Shown piece after piece: positions 62,997 to 64,000 of a stretch of DNA of 64,000 nt. Origin of the DNA: Skermanella pratensis (lineage in GTDB: Bacteria > Pseudomonadota > Alphaproteobacteria > Azospirillales > Azospirillaceae); assembly GCF_008843145.1 (NCBI RefSeq), contig NZ_CP030265.1, forward strand, positions 1,409,001 to 1,473,000, written 5' to 3'. Under the pieces are notes generated by a model. That model did no database searches. It saw nothing but the letters and a program-made list of their open reading frames with translations, and was not told the origin of the DNA. The position numbers were made by a program, and so were the translations under genes. The stretch's first letter is position 1. Each line of letters opens with the position of its first letter.

Positions 62997-64000
62997 ATGA
63001 CCGGATCAGGCCTTTCGGAACAGGATGTCAAGCGTCTGCTGGTGGATCGGTCGCCGCAGGCCCGCATCGAAACCATGTCGAAGGTGATCGCCGACTTCGA
63101 GTCCGGCCGGTTCTCCGACAAGGAACAGGACCTTGTGCGCCAGATCCTCCAGCGCCTCGCGATCGACGCGGAGATGGCGGTGCGCGAGGCGGTCGCCTGG
63201 CAGATCTACAACAGCCCGCTGCTGAACACCGACCTGGCGAAGCGCCTGGCCCAGGACGTCGCGGAGGTGGCCTTCCCGGTGCTGCGCCACGCCACGGTGC
63301 TGCCGGACGACTTCCTGGTGGAGGTGGTGCAGCAGCGCGACAGCAAGAAGCAGGTCGCGATCGCCGCCCGCGACGAGGTGTCGGCCCGCCTGTCCGACGC
63401 CATCGTGGACACCGCCAACATCACCGCCATCGAGCGGCTGGTCCGCAACCCCGGCGCCATCCTGGCCGAGCCGACCCTGCACAGGACCCTCGACCGCTTC
63501 GGCGCGATCGAGACCATCAGCGAGTCCATGGCCGGGCGGGACGACCTGCCGATCACCGTGATCGAGAAGCTGATCCACTACGTCTCGGAGGAGATCCGCG
63601 ACGAACTGGCGGCGCGCCACGACCTTCCCGCCGGGCTGCTCGGCGGGCTGGTCGAGCATGGCCGGGAGGCGGCGACGCTGCTCCTGCTGAAGCCCATGGC
63701 GGGCCGCTTCCGCGACGTCGAGCTGTTCGTCAAGCACCTGCACGCCAACAACAGGCTCAGCCCGTCGCTGCTGTTCCGCTCGCTGTGCTGCGGCGACGTC
63801 GACCTCTTCGTGGCCGGGGTCGCCGTCCGCTGCAACCTCAGCATGGCGAACGCCCGCCTGCTGGTGTTCGACGAGGGCCAGCTCAGCCTGCGCGCCGCCT
63901 TCGAGCGGTCCAAGATCCCCTTGAGCCTGCTGCCGCCGTTCCGCTCCGCCCTGGCCGTCGTCCGGGAAACCGGCTACCAGGGGGAGGAGGCCCACCGCGC
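62997..64000 (+). CDS. DUF2336 family protein (3' end outside window)
   Basis: At least 334 residues; the frame is open to the window edge. It starts MTGSGLSEQDVKRLL after GGGAGGGG; an ATG one codon upstream is equivalent. HEAT-like helical repeats are visible (AVREAVAWQIYNSPLL, VAFPVLRHATVLPDDFLVEVV, QVAIAARDEVSARLSDAIV), the pattern of DUF2336 proteins frequent in alphaproteobacteria. Function unknown. Confidence 0.85.
   Translation, partial: MTGSGLSEQDVKRLLVDRSPQARIETMSKVIADFESGRFSDKEQDLVRQILQRLAIDAEMAVREAVAWQIYNSPLLNTDLAKRLAQDVAEVAFPVLRHATVLPDDFLVEVVQQRDSKKQVAIAARDEVSARLSDAIVDTANITAIERLVRNPGAILAEPTLHRTLDRFGAIETISESMAGRDDLPITVIEKLIHYVSEEIRDELAARHDLPAGLLGGLVEHGREAATLLLLKPMAGRFRDVELFVKHLHANNRLSPSLLFRSLCCGDVDLFVAGVAVRCNLSMANARLLVFDEGQLSLRAAFERSKIPLSLLPPFRSALAVVRETGYQGEEAHR

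Overview
The window is high-GC DNA from an alphaproteobacterium, most likely a Rhodospirillales member of the Azospirillum/Skermanella type. Evidence: an adjacent divK-pleD pair, an NDUFS4-type complex I subunit gene, a GTTC-N7-GTTC LexA box before imuB-dnaE2, a DUF2336 protein, and strong G/C third-position bias in the core genes. No 16S gene is present, so the genus is inferred.

Left core (1-16.2 kb): the 3' end of divK, pleD, rpmG, an S41 peptidase lipoprotein, a DUF983 protein, rnr, topA, dprA, a TPP-riboswitch-controlled thiamine-precursor ABC transporter (thiZ-thiX-thiY order), an HDAC-family deacetylase, a DUF192 protein, an O-methyltransferase, tRNA-Pro(TGG), the NDUFS4-like gene and tRNA-Arg(TCT).

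Genomic island (about 16.2-41.0 kb): the last 45 bp of tRNA-Arg are repeated exactly at 40992-41036, next to a tyrosine integrase. From the right end inward the island has integrase, a small unknown gene, an AlpA-like regulator, a primase-helicase, an iteron-like repeat cluster and a terminase small subunit. This is the backbone expected of a phage satellite of the PICI/P4 type. The cargo lies towards the tRNA end and is visibly less GC-rich in places. It includes a six-gene ubiquitin-like conjugation operon (25099-28684): a membrane-anchored Zn-ribbon/OB-like protein, a stand-alone J-domain protein, E1, Ubl with a bare C-terminal Gly, E2 with an HPN-Cys active site plus a Zn ribbon, and a JAMM deconjugase. 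It also includes a TIR-NACHT pair, a mandelate racemase-like gene, a decayed Hsp20 gene, a truncated resolvase, and IS elements or remnants of the IS110, IS1380, IS982, IS256 and IS630 families. Degenerate non-coding repeats are scattered through it.

Right core (41.0-64 kb): a large polytopic membrane protein, treY overlapping a maltokinase-MalQ fusion (alpha-glucan/trehalose metabolism), a single-domain response regulator, a small secreted protein, a FitAB/VapBC-like toxin-antitoxin pair whose toxin carries an in-frame amber codon, an AbrB-type protein, a VOC-domain protein, the SOS mutagenesis pair imuB-dnaE2, a protein of unknown function, an intact IS1182-family element flanked by CTAG, a short YjfB-like protein, a patatin-like phospholipase and the start of a DUF2336 protein.

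The most interesting content is the ubiquitin-like operon. Its four conjugation genes match bacterial antiphage Ubl systems such as Bil, but the gene order and the two leading genes differ from what I know of those systems. It rides on a satellite-like element.
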